DNA of 64,000 bases from Thermoplasmata archaeon (GTDB taxonomy: Archaea > Thermoplasmatota > Thermoplasmata > Lutacidiplasmatales > UBA184). The stretch covers positions 233,202-297,201 of the forward strand of contig JAKASQ010000001.1 in the NCBI GenBank assembly GCA_021828195.1, read 5' to 3'. Position numbers and translations under genes: made by a program. Under the pieces are notes generated by a model that saw only the letters and a program-made list of their open reading frames with translations, was not told the origin of the DNA and made no database searches. Of this stretch, positions 8,684-16,392 are shown in pieces (the stretch's first letter is position 1; every line of letters begins with the position of its first letter).

Positions 8684-9475
8684 TCAGCCGACGGTCCACC
8701 GGGGCGGGCGTTTCTCTCGGAACGCCTCCCGGGCTTCGCGGTTGTCCGGGCTGTCGCGCAAGGGATCTGCAAGCTCCTGCTCGAGCCGTAGACCTTCGGA
8801 GAGCGGGAGGGCGAGGCCCCCGCGCACCGCCGCGAGGGCGGCTCGCACGGCGCGGGGAGGGTGCGCGGCGATCGCCTCCGCCATCGTCTGGGCTTCCTCC
8901 CGAAGGCGGGAGAGCGGGTACACCTGGTTGACCAGACCTAGGGCCGCGGCTCGCGCGGCATCAATCGGGCGGGCGGTGAGGATCATCTCGAGCGCTACAG
9001 CAGGAGGCAGGGCCCGTGGGAGCCGCTGGGTTCCGCCTTGTCCGGGGATGATCGCCCACCGGACCTCGGGCAGACCGAAGGTGGCGTTCGCGCTCGCGAG
9101 GCGGATGTCGCAGGCCAGGGCGAGCTCGAGTCCACCCCCGAGACAGAGTCCGTTGACCGCGGCGATGACGGGTTTTCCGACCTCGAGGTTCCGGGTGATT
9201 CCACCGATCCCCGGCTCGCGGTTCCAGACCTCGATTCGCTGCCCGGCCGGGGCGTTCCCATAGAAGTCTCCCATCCGATTGATGTCGACCCCGGCGCAGA
9301 AGGCCTTCGTCCCGGCCCCGGTGAGCACGGCCACGCGGAGGCCGTCCTCATCGCGAAAGCGCTTCCAAGCGGCCACCAGGGCAGCGTGGGACTCGGGATC
9401 GATGGCGTTCAGCGCCTCCGGACGATCCAGAGTGATCCAAGCGACGTGCCCGTCGGTCTTGAAACGGAGGGGCAT
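8684..9475 (-). CDS. enoyl-CoA hydratase/isomerase family protein
   Basis: A crotonase-fold enzyme acting on CoA thioesters. The oxyanion-hole motifs are KAFCAGVDIN (about residues 57-66) and GLCLGGGLELALACD (about 108-122). The second catalytic Glu of the hydratases is present in FGLPEV, but the position of the first Glu falls in ASANATF, which has no acidic residue, so simple hydration may be weakened or the activity different. At 263 residues it is standard. It lies on the opposite strand just upstream of the hemerythrin and benzoyl-CoA operon and could serve the lower beta-oxidation-like part of that pathway. That link is inference. Confidence 0.85.
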   Translation of the reverse strand: MPLRFKTDGHVAWITLDRPEALNAIDPESHAALVAAWKRFRDEDGLRVAVLTGAGTKAFCAGVDINRMGDFYGNAPAGQRIEVWNREPGIGGITRNLEVGKPVIAAVNGLCLGGGLELALACDIRLASANATFGLPEVRWAIIPGQGGTQRLPRALPPAVALEMILTARPIDAARAAALGLVNQVYPLSRLREEAQTMAEAIAAHPPRAVRAALAAVRGGLALPLSEGLRLEQELADPLRDSPDNREAREAFREKRPPRWTVG

Positions 9476-9653
9476 GAGCCCGGCACCCCGCCCTGCTTCT
9501 TGGAGTTAACGGCGGGTGAGTTCCGAAGCGATAAGCACGTTCGCGGCCTTTCGGGCCCCGCATGTCCGCTGGACCCGTTAGCTTGATGGGCGGCCCCCGC
9601 CGCCGGTGGGAGCCGGCGGCGGGCACTGCATCCGGCCTTGTGGGGTACGACTG

Positions 9654-10211
9654 ATGGCGACCGGCTATGATCCCATCGCGGTCCTGATGGACGAACACCA
9701 GCGCTTCCTCCGGCGCCTCGGGGAGGTCCGGGCCGATCTTCGGAGACTATCGGAGGAAGGGCGGGGACGCAGGGGATTAGCGATCTCGATGTCCACATTC
9801 GCTGATTTCCTCGCGAAGGATGTGGACGGATTCCACGGGCGAAAGGAAGAGGAGGGGCTCTTCCCGATCCTCGTCCGCCACATCGGGAGCGAAGGCGGCC
9901 CGGTGGGCGTGATGCTCGATGAGCACGAACTCCTGCGCCGCCATCAGAAGACCATCGCACGCAACGTCCCCAAACTCGAGACCGACCGCGAAGCTGTGGA
10001 AGCATGGACCGCGGTCTCCGCTGCCACCGACTCGGTCGACCGCCTCTTGGCGCTTCACATCGAGAAGGAGGATCAGGTCCTCTTCCCGATGGCCCGGGCG
10101 GTTCTCTCTCCGGCCGAGATGTTCGAAGTAGCCCAGATTTGCCAGGAGATCGAAGTTCAGCTCGGGGTAGGCCCCGGGGAAGGGCGGCCCGCGCCCAGGG
10201 ATCTCCGCTGA
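9654..10211 (+). CDS. hemerythrin HHE-domain protein
   Basis: A four-helix bundle with His/Glu ligands for a non-heme di-iron centre: DEHQRF (about residue 13), FHGRKEEEGLFP (about 61-72), MLDEHELLRRH (about 87-97) and ALHIEKEDQVLFPMA (about 139-153). Such proteins bind O2, NO or act in iron handling. An O2-binding or scavenging role next to an oxygen-sensitive benzoyl-CoA reductase operon would make sense but is inference. The chosen ATG at 9654 starts just before helix one. It is 120 bp upstream of oah on the same strand, so it might share regulation with it. Confidence 0.82.
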   Translation: MATGYDPIAVLMDEHQRFLRRLGEVRADLRRLSEEGRGRRGLAISMSTFADFLAKDVDGFHGRKEEEGLFPILVRHIGSEGGPVGVMLDEHELLRRHQKTIARNVPKLETDREAVEAWTAVSAATDSVDRLLALHIEKEDQVLFPMARAVLSPAEMFEVAQICQEIEVQLGVGPGEGRPAPRDLR

Positions 10212-10279
10212 CGAAATGCGTCCGGGTGCGACCCGGGTCGAGATCCCTCCATCTCCACGCGCGACCCCCTAACCGGTAC

Positions 10280-10288
10280 GGGATAACG
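10280..10288 (+). promoter_or_regulatory. weak TATA-like element before the benzoyl-CoA operon
   Basis: GGGATAACG is centred about 48 bp before the oah ATG. The 10212-10331 gap has no better candidate and I see no convincing inverted repeat for a repressor. Confidence 0.25.
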
Positions 10289-10331
10289 CGCATCACCCAC
10301 GAACGGTCTCGCGTGAATCGGATACCGTGGG

Positions 10332-11441
10332 ATGATGAAGGCACGCCCGAAGCAGTCCGAATCCGTGAGCGAACCCGACGTCCTCGCGCCGATGGCACCG
10401 AAGGAAATCGACTTCCGGGACCTCCTCTACGAGAAGCGCGATGGGATCGCCCGCATCACGCTCAATCGTCCCCAGGCGTACAACGCCTACGCGACCGGCA
10501 CGCTTCGGGAGCTTTCCCGCGCGGTCGAAGACGCATCGGTCGATGATGCGATCGGCGTGATCGTCCTCACGGGTGTGGGATCCGCGGCCTTCTGCACCGG
10601 CGGCGACGTCCGCGAGTATGCCGAGCGGTACACCCAACGCCCCCGGGATTACTGGAAGTACATGGGCCTTTTCGAGGGGGCGGTCGAGGCCCTGCTGCGG
10701 TGCGGGAAGCCGACGATCGCAAGGCTCAACGGGATCACCGTGGGCGGTGGGAACGAGCTCCATCTCGCCTGCGACCTGTCGGTCGCCGCGTCCCATGTGT
10801 ATCTCGGGCAGGTCGGCGTGGGCGTCGGTTCGGTGGCCTGCGGTGGCGCCACCCAGTGGCTCCCTCTCGTGGTCGGAGACCGCCGGGCGCGCACCATGCT
10901 GTTTCTCAATGAGCGGGTTCCGGCCCGCCAGGCCCTGGACTGGGGCCTCGTGAGCGAGGTCGCCCCATCGGTGCGACGAGGAACGGAACTTGTCGAAGAA
11001 CCCACGAACGAGCAGATCGACCTCGCGCGCAAGGGGTTGGAAGGCTACCAGATCGACCTCGCACCGCTGGACGCGTCGGTCGATCGACTCTGCCATCGCC
11101 TGCTGGGAATGTTCCCGGAATGCCTTCGGTACACCAAACAACAGGTGAACTTCTGGAAGGAGCTGTCCTGGCACAGCACGGTCGGTCACGGCCGTGAATG
11201 GCTCTCCCTCCACTTCACCGATCGGGAACCCCACGAGGGAATGAACGCGTTCGTCGAGAAACGGCCTCCCGACGTGGCGGGACTTCGTCGTCGCCTCGCA
11301 GAAGGAAAGGGGGCCGAGTTCCTCTTCGGTCGCCCCGTGCGACGCTGCCCGGCCTGCGGGGCCAAAGGACTCCCCGAGGAGTTCGAATTCTGCGGACGGT
11401 GCGGATCCGCTATCGTCTCGCCGACCGCCCCCGGAGAGTGA
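10332..11441 (+). CDS. oah: 6-oxocyclohex-1-ene-1-carbonyl-CoA hydrolase with C-terminal zinc ribbon
   Basis: This enzyme adds water to the cyclic enone-CoA and hydrolytically opens the ring to an aliphatic C7 dicarboxyl-CoA, the ring-cleaving step of anaerobic benzoate breakdown. It is a crotonase-fold protein with LNRPQAYNAY (about 44-53), AAFCTGGDV (about 84-92) and VGGGNELHLACD (about 136-147). The Oah/BamA-specific blocks GSVACGGATQWLP, YTKQQVNFWK and GHGREWLSLHF match the known enzymes as I remember them. Unusually, the last 35 residues hold a four-Cys zinc ribbon (CPACGAKG then FCGRCGSAI). The start is one of two adjacent ATGs. First gene of the operon, 4 bp before bcrB. Confidence 0.93.
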   Translation: MMKARPKQSESVSEPDVLAPMAPKEIDFRDLLYEKRDGIARITLNRPQAYNAYATGTLRELSRAVEDASVDDAIGVIVLTGVGSAAFCTGGDVREYAERYTQRPRDYWKYMGLFEGAVEALLRCGKPTIARLNGITVGGGNELHLACDLSVAASHVYLGQVGVGVGSVACGGATQWLPLVVGDRRARTMLFLNERVPARQALDWGLVSEVAPSVRRGTELVEEPTNEQIDLARKGLEGYQIDLAPLDASVDRLCHRLLGMFPECLRYTKQQVNFWKELSWHSTVGHGREWLSLHFTDREPHEGMNAFVEKRPPDVAGLRRRLAEGKGAEFLFGRPVRRCPACGAKGLPEEFEFCGRCGSAIVSPTAPGE

Positions 11442-11445
11442 TCCG

Positions 11446-12750
11446 GTGTCGGACGTCGTCTCGGCACCCGCGGTTTCCGGGGGAGTCTCGCGGTCCTTCC
11501 TTCGCGATGCCCGCGGCCTCCAGCGCAAGCTCGTCGAGGAGTACTACGGCGCGTTCGCGTCGGTCGACCAACCACGTCGGCCCGTGGCGTACATGCTGGT
11601 CGGAGGAAACCTCACCGAGATCCTTCGCTCGTTCGGCTACGACGTCGTCTTTCCGGAGATCGTCGCGCTCAACTGCGCGATCAAGCACCAATCCCTCGAG
11701 AACATCCTGCACGCCGAGTCGCTCGGGTACGGGCTCGATGTCTGCGGCTACGTGAAGAACGACCTCGGTCTCCAAGACCTCGGTGGGAAGACCTCGTTCG
11801 GCCAGATCCCACGCCCCGACCTGCTCGTCTGCAGCTTCTCGGGCTGCTATGTGTACGTGAAGTGGTGGGAGGCGCTCGCCGAGTCGTACGGCGCCCCGCT
11901 GTTCATGTTCGACGTGCCGTACATGCGGGAGGAGACTCCCCGCCAGGAGGACATCGCCTACCTGGTGAGCCAGCTTTGGGAGCTCGTCCACCTCTTGGAG
12001 AAACGCACCGGGCGTGCGTTCGACATGAACGAGCTCAAGCGGGTTCTGGCCGAATCCCGTCGTGCCGAGGATGGGTGGGTAGAGTTCCTCCGCGCCGGCC
12101 GGCTCCGCCCATCTCCGATCGAGGCCTATTTCGAATCGATCTTCTATATGTTCCCGATCAATGTGCTTCGGGGAACGCCCGGGGCCGCGGACTTCTACGA
12201 CGTGGTGAACGAGGAGGTCCGAGCCCGGGTGCGGGACGGGAACTACCCCCTGCCCGAGGAGAAGTTCCGCGTCCTCGTCGAGGGAGTTCCGCCGTACACC
12301 AACTATCGGACATTCTGGGACTTCTTCCGGAAGTGGGGCGCGGTATCGGTCGTCGCGACCTACCCGAAGGTCGGGGGACTCTTCGACCGCGGCTTCCGGC
12401 ACGACCCGTCCCGGCCGTTCGAGAGCATCGCGGAGTACAGCCTCGGCGCCTACGTGAATCAATCCTGGCCGTTGCGCCGGAAGATCATCGCTGACTACGT
12501 GAAGGAGTACCAGGCGGACGCCGTCATCATCCACGGGATCAAGTCGTGCCGTTCGTTCACGGCCGGTCAGGGCGACCTGAGGGACTGGCTGATCCACGAC
12601 CAGGGGGTGCCCACTCTCTACATCGAGTCCGATCACCAGGACCCCCGATACTTCGCGCCCGCCCAGATCAAGAACCGTATGGACGCCTTCTTCGAATCCC
12701 TTGAGCAGCGCCGGGCCGTGGCGGCCGCGGCGGGGGCCGCCCCCGGATGA
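11446..12750 (+). CDS. bcrB: benzoyl-CoA reductase subunit B (class I)
   Basis: One of the two catalytic-module subunits of ATP-dependent benzoyl-CoA reductase, of the 2-hydroxyacyl-CoA dehydratase component fold. This module receives low-potential electrons from the ATPase module and reduces the aromatic ring to the 1,5-dienoyl-CoA. Features: YMLVGGNLTEILRSFG near residue 50, conserved Cys in LNCAIKHQ, DVCGYVKND and VCSFSGCYVYVK, and the C-terminal IHGIKSCRSFTAGQ, matching the BcrB pattern. The 434 residues equal the usual length. It starts at a GTG 4 bp after oah and its stop overlaps the next start (ATGA at 12747-12750), indicating translational coupling. Confidence 0.9.
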   Translation: MSDVVSAPAVSGGVSRSFLRDARGLQRKLVEEYYGAFASVDQPRRPVAYMLVGGNLTEILRSFGYDVVFPEIVALNCAIKHQSLENILHAESLGYGLDVCGYVKNDLGLQDLGGKTSFGQIPRPDLLVCSFSGCYVYVKWWEALAESYGAPLFMFDVPYMREETPRQEDIAYLVSQLWELVHLLEKRTGRAFDMNELKRVLAESRRAEDGWVEFLRAGRLRPSPIEAYFESIFYMFPINVLRGTPGAADFYDVVNEEVRARVRDGNYPLPEEKFRVLVEGVPPYTNYRTFWDFFRKWGAVSVVATYPKVGGLFDRGFRHDPSRPFESIAEYSLGAYVNQSWPLRRKIIADYVKEYQADAVIIHGIKSCRSFTAGQGDLRDWLIHDQGVPTLYIESDHQDPRYFAPAQIKNRMDAFFESLEQRRAVAAAAGAAPG

Positions 12751-13541
12751 CCGCGGTCGTCGCGGGAGTTGACATCGGCTCGACGACGGCGAAGTGCGTG
12801 GTCCTCGGAGAGGACTCTCGCATCCTCGGCAAATCGCTGAGCGTCGTCGGCGTCGATATCGTGAAGGACGCGGAACGCGCGCTCGAAGCCGCCCTCGCCG
12901 ATGCCCACCTCTCCCGACCCGAAGTGTCGTTTATCACCGGCACCGGATACGGCCGGTACAAGGTCTACTTCGGCCAGCTCGTCGTCACCGAGATCTCCTG
13001 CCACGCACGAGGGGCCAACTTCCTGTTCCCCGGGACGCGCCTCGTGGTGGATATCGGCGGCCAGGACACGAAGGCGATCCGGATCGACGACAAGGGCGAG
13101 GTCGTCGACTTCGCGATGAACGACAAGTGCGCGGCCGGCACCGGGCGATTCCTGGACGTGTGCGCCAACGCCCTGGGGTACGATGTCGGCGAGATCGGGC
13201 CGCTTTCCCTCCAGGCCCGGCGCGCGGTGAAGGTCACGAGCACCTGCACGGTCTTCGCGGAATCGGAGGTCACGTCGTACGTATCGCGCGGCAAGGATCC
13301 GAAGGATATCCTCGCCGGGCTGCACGCCAGCATCGCGAACCGGACGCTGTCCCTGATGCAGCGCGTCGGGGTAGAACCCGAGGTCACGTTCACGGGCGGC
13401 GTCTCTCAGAACGAGGGCATGGTCCACGCTCTCCACCGCCGGCTCGGGGTCCCCGTCAACGTGAGCCCACTCTCGCAGTACCTCGGAGCTCTTGGGGCGG
13501 CGCTCCACGGCCGCGAACGGCTCTCGGGAGGCGCGGCGTGA
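12747..13541 (+). CDS. bcrD: benzoyl-CoA reductase ATPase subunit, BcrD-like
   Basis: An ASKHA-fold ATPase that forms the electron-activating module with its partner and bridges a [4Fe-4S] cluster at the subunit interface. Phosphate motif 1 is GVDIGSTTAKC (about 7-17), phosphate motif 2 is VDIGGQDTKAI (about 102-112), and the cluster Cys are in NDKCAAGTGRF (about 124-134) and TSTCTVFAES (about 162-171). All motifs are intact, as in dehydratase activators (HgdC/CompA). At 264 residues it is BcrD-sized. Coupled to bcrB by ATGA and to the next subunit by GTGA. The A/D designation rests on motif completeness and length only. Confidence 0.88.
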   Translation: MTAVVAGVDIGSTTAKCVVLGEDSRILGKSLSVVGVDIVKDAERALEAALADAHLSRPEVSFITGTGYGRYKVYFGQLVVTEISCHARGANFLFPGTRLVVDIGGQDTKAIRIDDKGEVVDFAMNDKCAAGTGRFLDVCANALGYDVGEIGPLSLQARRAVKVTSTCTVFAESEVTSYVSRGKDPKDILAGLHASIANRTLSLMQRVGVEPEVTFTGGVSQNEGMVHALHRRLGVPVNVSPLSQYLGALGAALHGRERLSGGAA

Positions 13542-14347
13542 TCACCGGCGGCCTTGACCTCGGCGCGGGAGTCATCAAGGGGGTGCTGCTCGAAGACGGG
13601 CGACGCCTCCTTGCGACCGCCTCGGCTCCGTCGCGGGGGATCCCGGTCCAGGCCGCGCGCCATGTGCTGGACACGTTGGGGGAGACGGCGAACATCGCTC
13701 CGGACGACATCGACTACCTCTGCACGACCGGCTTCGGCCGGTACGCGATCCCCGAGCGGAACCTGCAGGTCAGCGACTTCACCTCCTCGGCGCGCGGCGC
13801 CGTCTTCCTCTTTCCCAAGACCCGGCTGGTGGTTGACGTCGGAACGCAGGCCTCCCGGACCATGTCCATCTCCGAGACGGGAAAGGTCCTCAAGTTCAAG
13901 ATGAACGAGAAGTGCGCTGCCGGAGCGGGCCGCTTCGTCGAGCGCTGTTCGAAGTATCTCCAAGTCCCGCTCGAGGAGATGGGCCCGAAGGCGCTCGCGT
14001 CGGAACGCCCGAAGCTCATCTCGAGCGTCTGCGCGGTCCTCGCCGAAACGGAGATCATCAACAACGTCGCGGAAGGCGTCCCGCTCGCGGACATCCTGAT
14101 GGGCGTCTTCCTCTCCCTCTCCCAGCGCGCACACTCCCTCATGCGGTACGTGGGGATCCAGCCAGAGGTCACGCTTGTCGGGGGCCTCGTTCGCAACGTT
14201 GGAATGGTGAAGGCTCTCCACGACACCATCGGAATGGACCTGAACGTGGCGCCCGATGCGTACTATGCCGCCGCTCTCGGCAGCGCGGTCCTCGGGCACG
14301 CCCGGCTCCAGAAGCTCACCACGGCACCGCAGGGAGTGGGGGGATAG
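13538..14347 (+). CDS. bcrA: benzoyl-CoA reductase ATPase subunit, BcrA-like with altered phosphate motifs
   Basis: A second ASKHA subunit, paralogous to the preceding gene. The cluster Cys are kept (NEKCAAGAGRF, about 119-129; SSVCAVLAET, about 157-166). The nucleotide motifs deviate: GLDLGAGVIKG for motif 1 and VDVGTQASRTM for motif 2 in place of DIGGQ. It may therefore bind or hydrolyse ATP poorly and act mainly in cluster binding and dimerisation. Thauera BcrA is much larger (about 48 kDa), whereas this is about 28 kDa, closer in size to the short ATPase subunits of the Azoarcus (Bzd) type. It starts at a GTG overlapping the preceding stop. Confidence 0.85.
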   Translation: MITGGLDLGAGVIKGVLLEDGRRLLATASAPSRGIPVQAARHVLDTLGETANIAPDDIDYLCTTGFGRYAIPERNLQVSDFTSSARGAVFLFPKTRLVVDVGTQASRTMSISETGKVLKFKMNEKCAAGAGRFVERCSKYLQVPLEEMGPKALASERPKLISSVCAVLAETEIINNVAEGVPLADILMGVFLSLSQRAHSLMRYVGIQPEVTLVGGLVRNVGMVKALHDTIGMDLNVAPDAYYAAALGSAVLGHARLQKLTTAPQGVGG

Positions 14348-14349
14348 GC

Positions 14350-15597
14350 ATGCCGGAACTGCTCAAGATCGGGTCCTGGGCGGGGGACCTCCCGGACGGC
14401 GAGGCTCCCGCCGGGATCGAGATCTCGCCGGACTTCCGGGAGTTCACCGAGGCGGAATCCGTCGAACGGATCGTGCACCTCGCCCAGGAGGTCCTCGCCG
14501 ATCCGACGTTCCCTACCGTCCGGGCTTGGCGGACCGCGGGCGGCAAGGCCATCGGGTGCTTCCCGGTCTACACGCCGCAGGAACTCGTCCATTCCTTCGC
14601 GATGATGCCGGTCGCGATCCAGGGCGGCGGAGAGAACCTCGAGATCAGCCGCGCCGACGCGGCGCTCGGCTCCTTCCTCTGTTCGATCTCGAAATCGACG
14701 CTCGAGATGGCCCTCACCGGTCTCCTGGACCCGTTCGATGGGTTCGTCTTTCCGTACATTTGCGACGTCAGTCGCAACCTGGACGGGATCTTCACTCGAG
14801 TTCTCCCGCAGCGACCCTCGCACATGCTTCACCTGCCCCAGAACTTCACCTCGCCGGCCACGATCCCGTTCCTGGTGGCGGAGTACCGCAGCCTCATCGA
14901 GAAGCTCGAACGTGTCGCCGGCCGCCCCTTCTCCCCCGAGGACCTGCGCGCGTCCCTGGAGGTATTCAACGAGCAGCGCGCGCTCGTGGATCGCCTCGTC
15001 GTGCTGAAGCGAGATGCCCCGTGGAAGGTCACGCTGGTCGAATACTACCTTCTGCTCCGGCTGGGGGGCCTACTTCCCCGGGAGGTCCACATCCCGCTGC
15101 TCCGCCGGGCCATCGCCGAGCTCGAAGGGAGGGAGCGAAAGAACAAGGATGCGATCCGAGTGATCGTCCTCGGTCCGTTCTGCGAACAGCCGACCCTCGA
15201 GCTCCTGCAGCTCATCGAAGACGTCGGTTGCTACGTGGTCGGGGACGAGCTCCAGATGCTGCACCGCTGGTGCCCGCGCATCGAACCGGGAACCGATCCT
15301 CTCGAGAGCCTCGCTACGTCGTACGTCCGGACGCCCGTCGACATCGGGGTCCGGAGCACCCCGACCACCAAGGCGGCCGCCATCCTCGCACGCGTCGATG
15401 CGGCGAAGGCGCAGGGGGTGCTCTTCCTCACCGCCAAGTTCTGCGAGCCCGCGCTCGAGGACGTGGTGCTCTACCGAAGGGCCCTCGAAGGGCGGGGCCT
15501 CCCTTACCTGCACATGGAGTTCGAAGAGAAGTCGACCACCTACGAGCAAGCGCGTCTGCAGCTCGAGACGTTCGCCGAGTCGATCCTCTTCGAGTGA
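14350..15597 (+). CDS. bcrC: benzoyl-CoA reductase subunit C (class I)
   Basis: The second catalytic-module subunit, which pairs with BcrB to bind benzoyl-CoA and Fe-S clusters. It has the family layout: a helical N-terminus, AIGCFPVYTPQELVHSFAM (about 68-86), which carries the first conserved Cys, SFLCSISKSTLEMAL (about 111-125), FPYICDVSRNL with a further Cys, GPFCEQPTLELLQLIED in the C-terminal half, and the terminal KFCEPALEDV with LHMEFEEKSTTYEQ, typical of BcrC and dehydratase beta subunits. At 415 residues it is slightly longer than Thauera BcrC. It begins 2 bp after the previous stop and 12 bp separate it from dch. Confidence 0.9.
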   Translation: MPELLKIGSWAGDLPDGEAPAGIEISPDFREFTEAESVERIVHLAQEVLADPTFPTVRAWRTAGGKAIGCFPVYTPQELVHSFAMMPVAIQGGGENLEISRADAALGSFLCSISKSTLEMALTGLLDPFDGFVFPYICDVSRNLDGIFTRVLPQRPSHMLHLPQNFTSPATIPFLVAEYRSLIEKLERVAGRPFSPEDLRASLEVFNEQRALVDRLVVLKRDAPWKVTLVEYYLLLRLGGLLPREVHIPLLRRAIAELEGRERKNKDAIRVIVLGPFCEQPTLELLQLIEDVGCYVVGDELQMLHRWCPRIEPGTDPLESLATSYVRTPVDIGVRSTPTTKAAAILARVDAAKAQGVLFLTAKFCEPALEDVVLYRRALEGRGLPYLHMEFEEKSTTYEQARLQLETFAESILFE

Positions 15598-15609
15598 CCG
15601 AGGGCTACC

Positions 15610-16380
15610 GTGAGCGCGAAACCTCCGGGCACCGTCTCCATCACGCGCGTCGATGGACGTGCGACGATCACCTGGGAGCGGGGACCGGCGAACGTGTTCG
15701 ACACCCGACTCCTGGAGGAGCTCAACCGCGTGCTGCACCGCGAGGAGGTGACCACCGCCCATGTCGTCGTGCTGCGCGGCGGAGGCAAGTCCTGGAGCGG
15801 AGGCCTCAGCGTCGAGGACCACCTCCAGCCCCGGGTCTCCGCCATGTTCGAAGCGTTCCGCACGACCCTCACGACCCTGTGGAACCTGCCCGCCCCGACG
15901 ATCGCCCAGGTCCACGGAAGGTGCCTCGGTGGCGGCCTGGAGCTGCTGATGGCCTGCGACCTCGCGATCGCCTCCGAAGGGGCGACGTTCGGCCAGCCCG
16001 AGATCCGGTTGGGGGTCTTTGCACCGTTCGGAGCCGCCACTTATTCCCATCTCCTTGATCCTCGGTCCGCCGCCGAGCTCCTGTTCTTGGGAACGCCGTT
16101 CGATGCCCCCCGGGCGGCGGCCGCCGGGATCGTCAACCGCGTGGTTCCCGAGGAGGAGCTCGATGCCTCGGTGGCATTGACGGCCCAGACGCTCTGTAGC
16201 TATCGTCGGGAAGCGCTGCACCTGCTCAAGCGAGTCCTCCGAAGGTCGGAGGTGGACCCATGGCCCCGGCTCGCGTACGCCGAGCGGACCTACCTGGACG
16301 AGCTCATGAGAACCGAGGGAGCGGAGGAAGGACTCCAAGCGTTCCTCGAAAAGCGAGCCCCCGTTTGGAAGGACGGTTGA
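15610..16380 (+). CDS. dch: cyclohexa-1,5-diene-1-carbonyl-CoA hydratase
   Basis: A crotonase-fold hydratase that adds water to the dienoyl-CoA product of the reductase, giving 6-hydroxycyclohex-1-ene-1-carbonyl-CoA. Motifs: SWSGGLSVEDHL (oxyanion region, about 61-72), GRCLGGGLELLMACDLAIAS (about 103-122) and FGQPEIRLGVFAPFGA, with one catalytic Glu in QPEI. The 'SVEDH' loop and short 256-residue length agree with Dch more than with fatty-acid hydratases. The specific assignment leans on its place between bcrC and had. The start is GTG. Confidence 0.85.
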   Translation: MSAKPPGTVSITRVDGRATITWERGPANVFDTRLLEELNRVLHREEVTTAHVVVLRGGGKSWSGGLSVEDHLQPRVSAMFEAFRTTLTTLWNLPAPTIAQVHGRCLGGGLELLMACDLAIASEGATFGQPEIRLGVFAPFGAATYSHLLDPRSAAELLFLGTPFDAPRAAAAGIVNRVVPEEELDASVALTAQTLCSYRREALHLLKRVLRRSEVDPWPRLAYAERTYLDELMRTEGAEEGLQAFLEKRAPVWKDG

Positions 16381-16392
16381 GACCGCAGATCC

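Noticed and set aside
11446-15597. 2-hydroxyglutaryl-CoA (or lactoyl-CoA) dehydratase system instead of benzoyl-CoA reductase
   Set aside because: The subunit folds are shared, but two ATPase subunits instead of one and the flanking oah, dch and had genes are specific to benzoyl-CoA breakdown.
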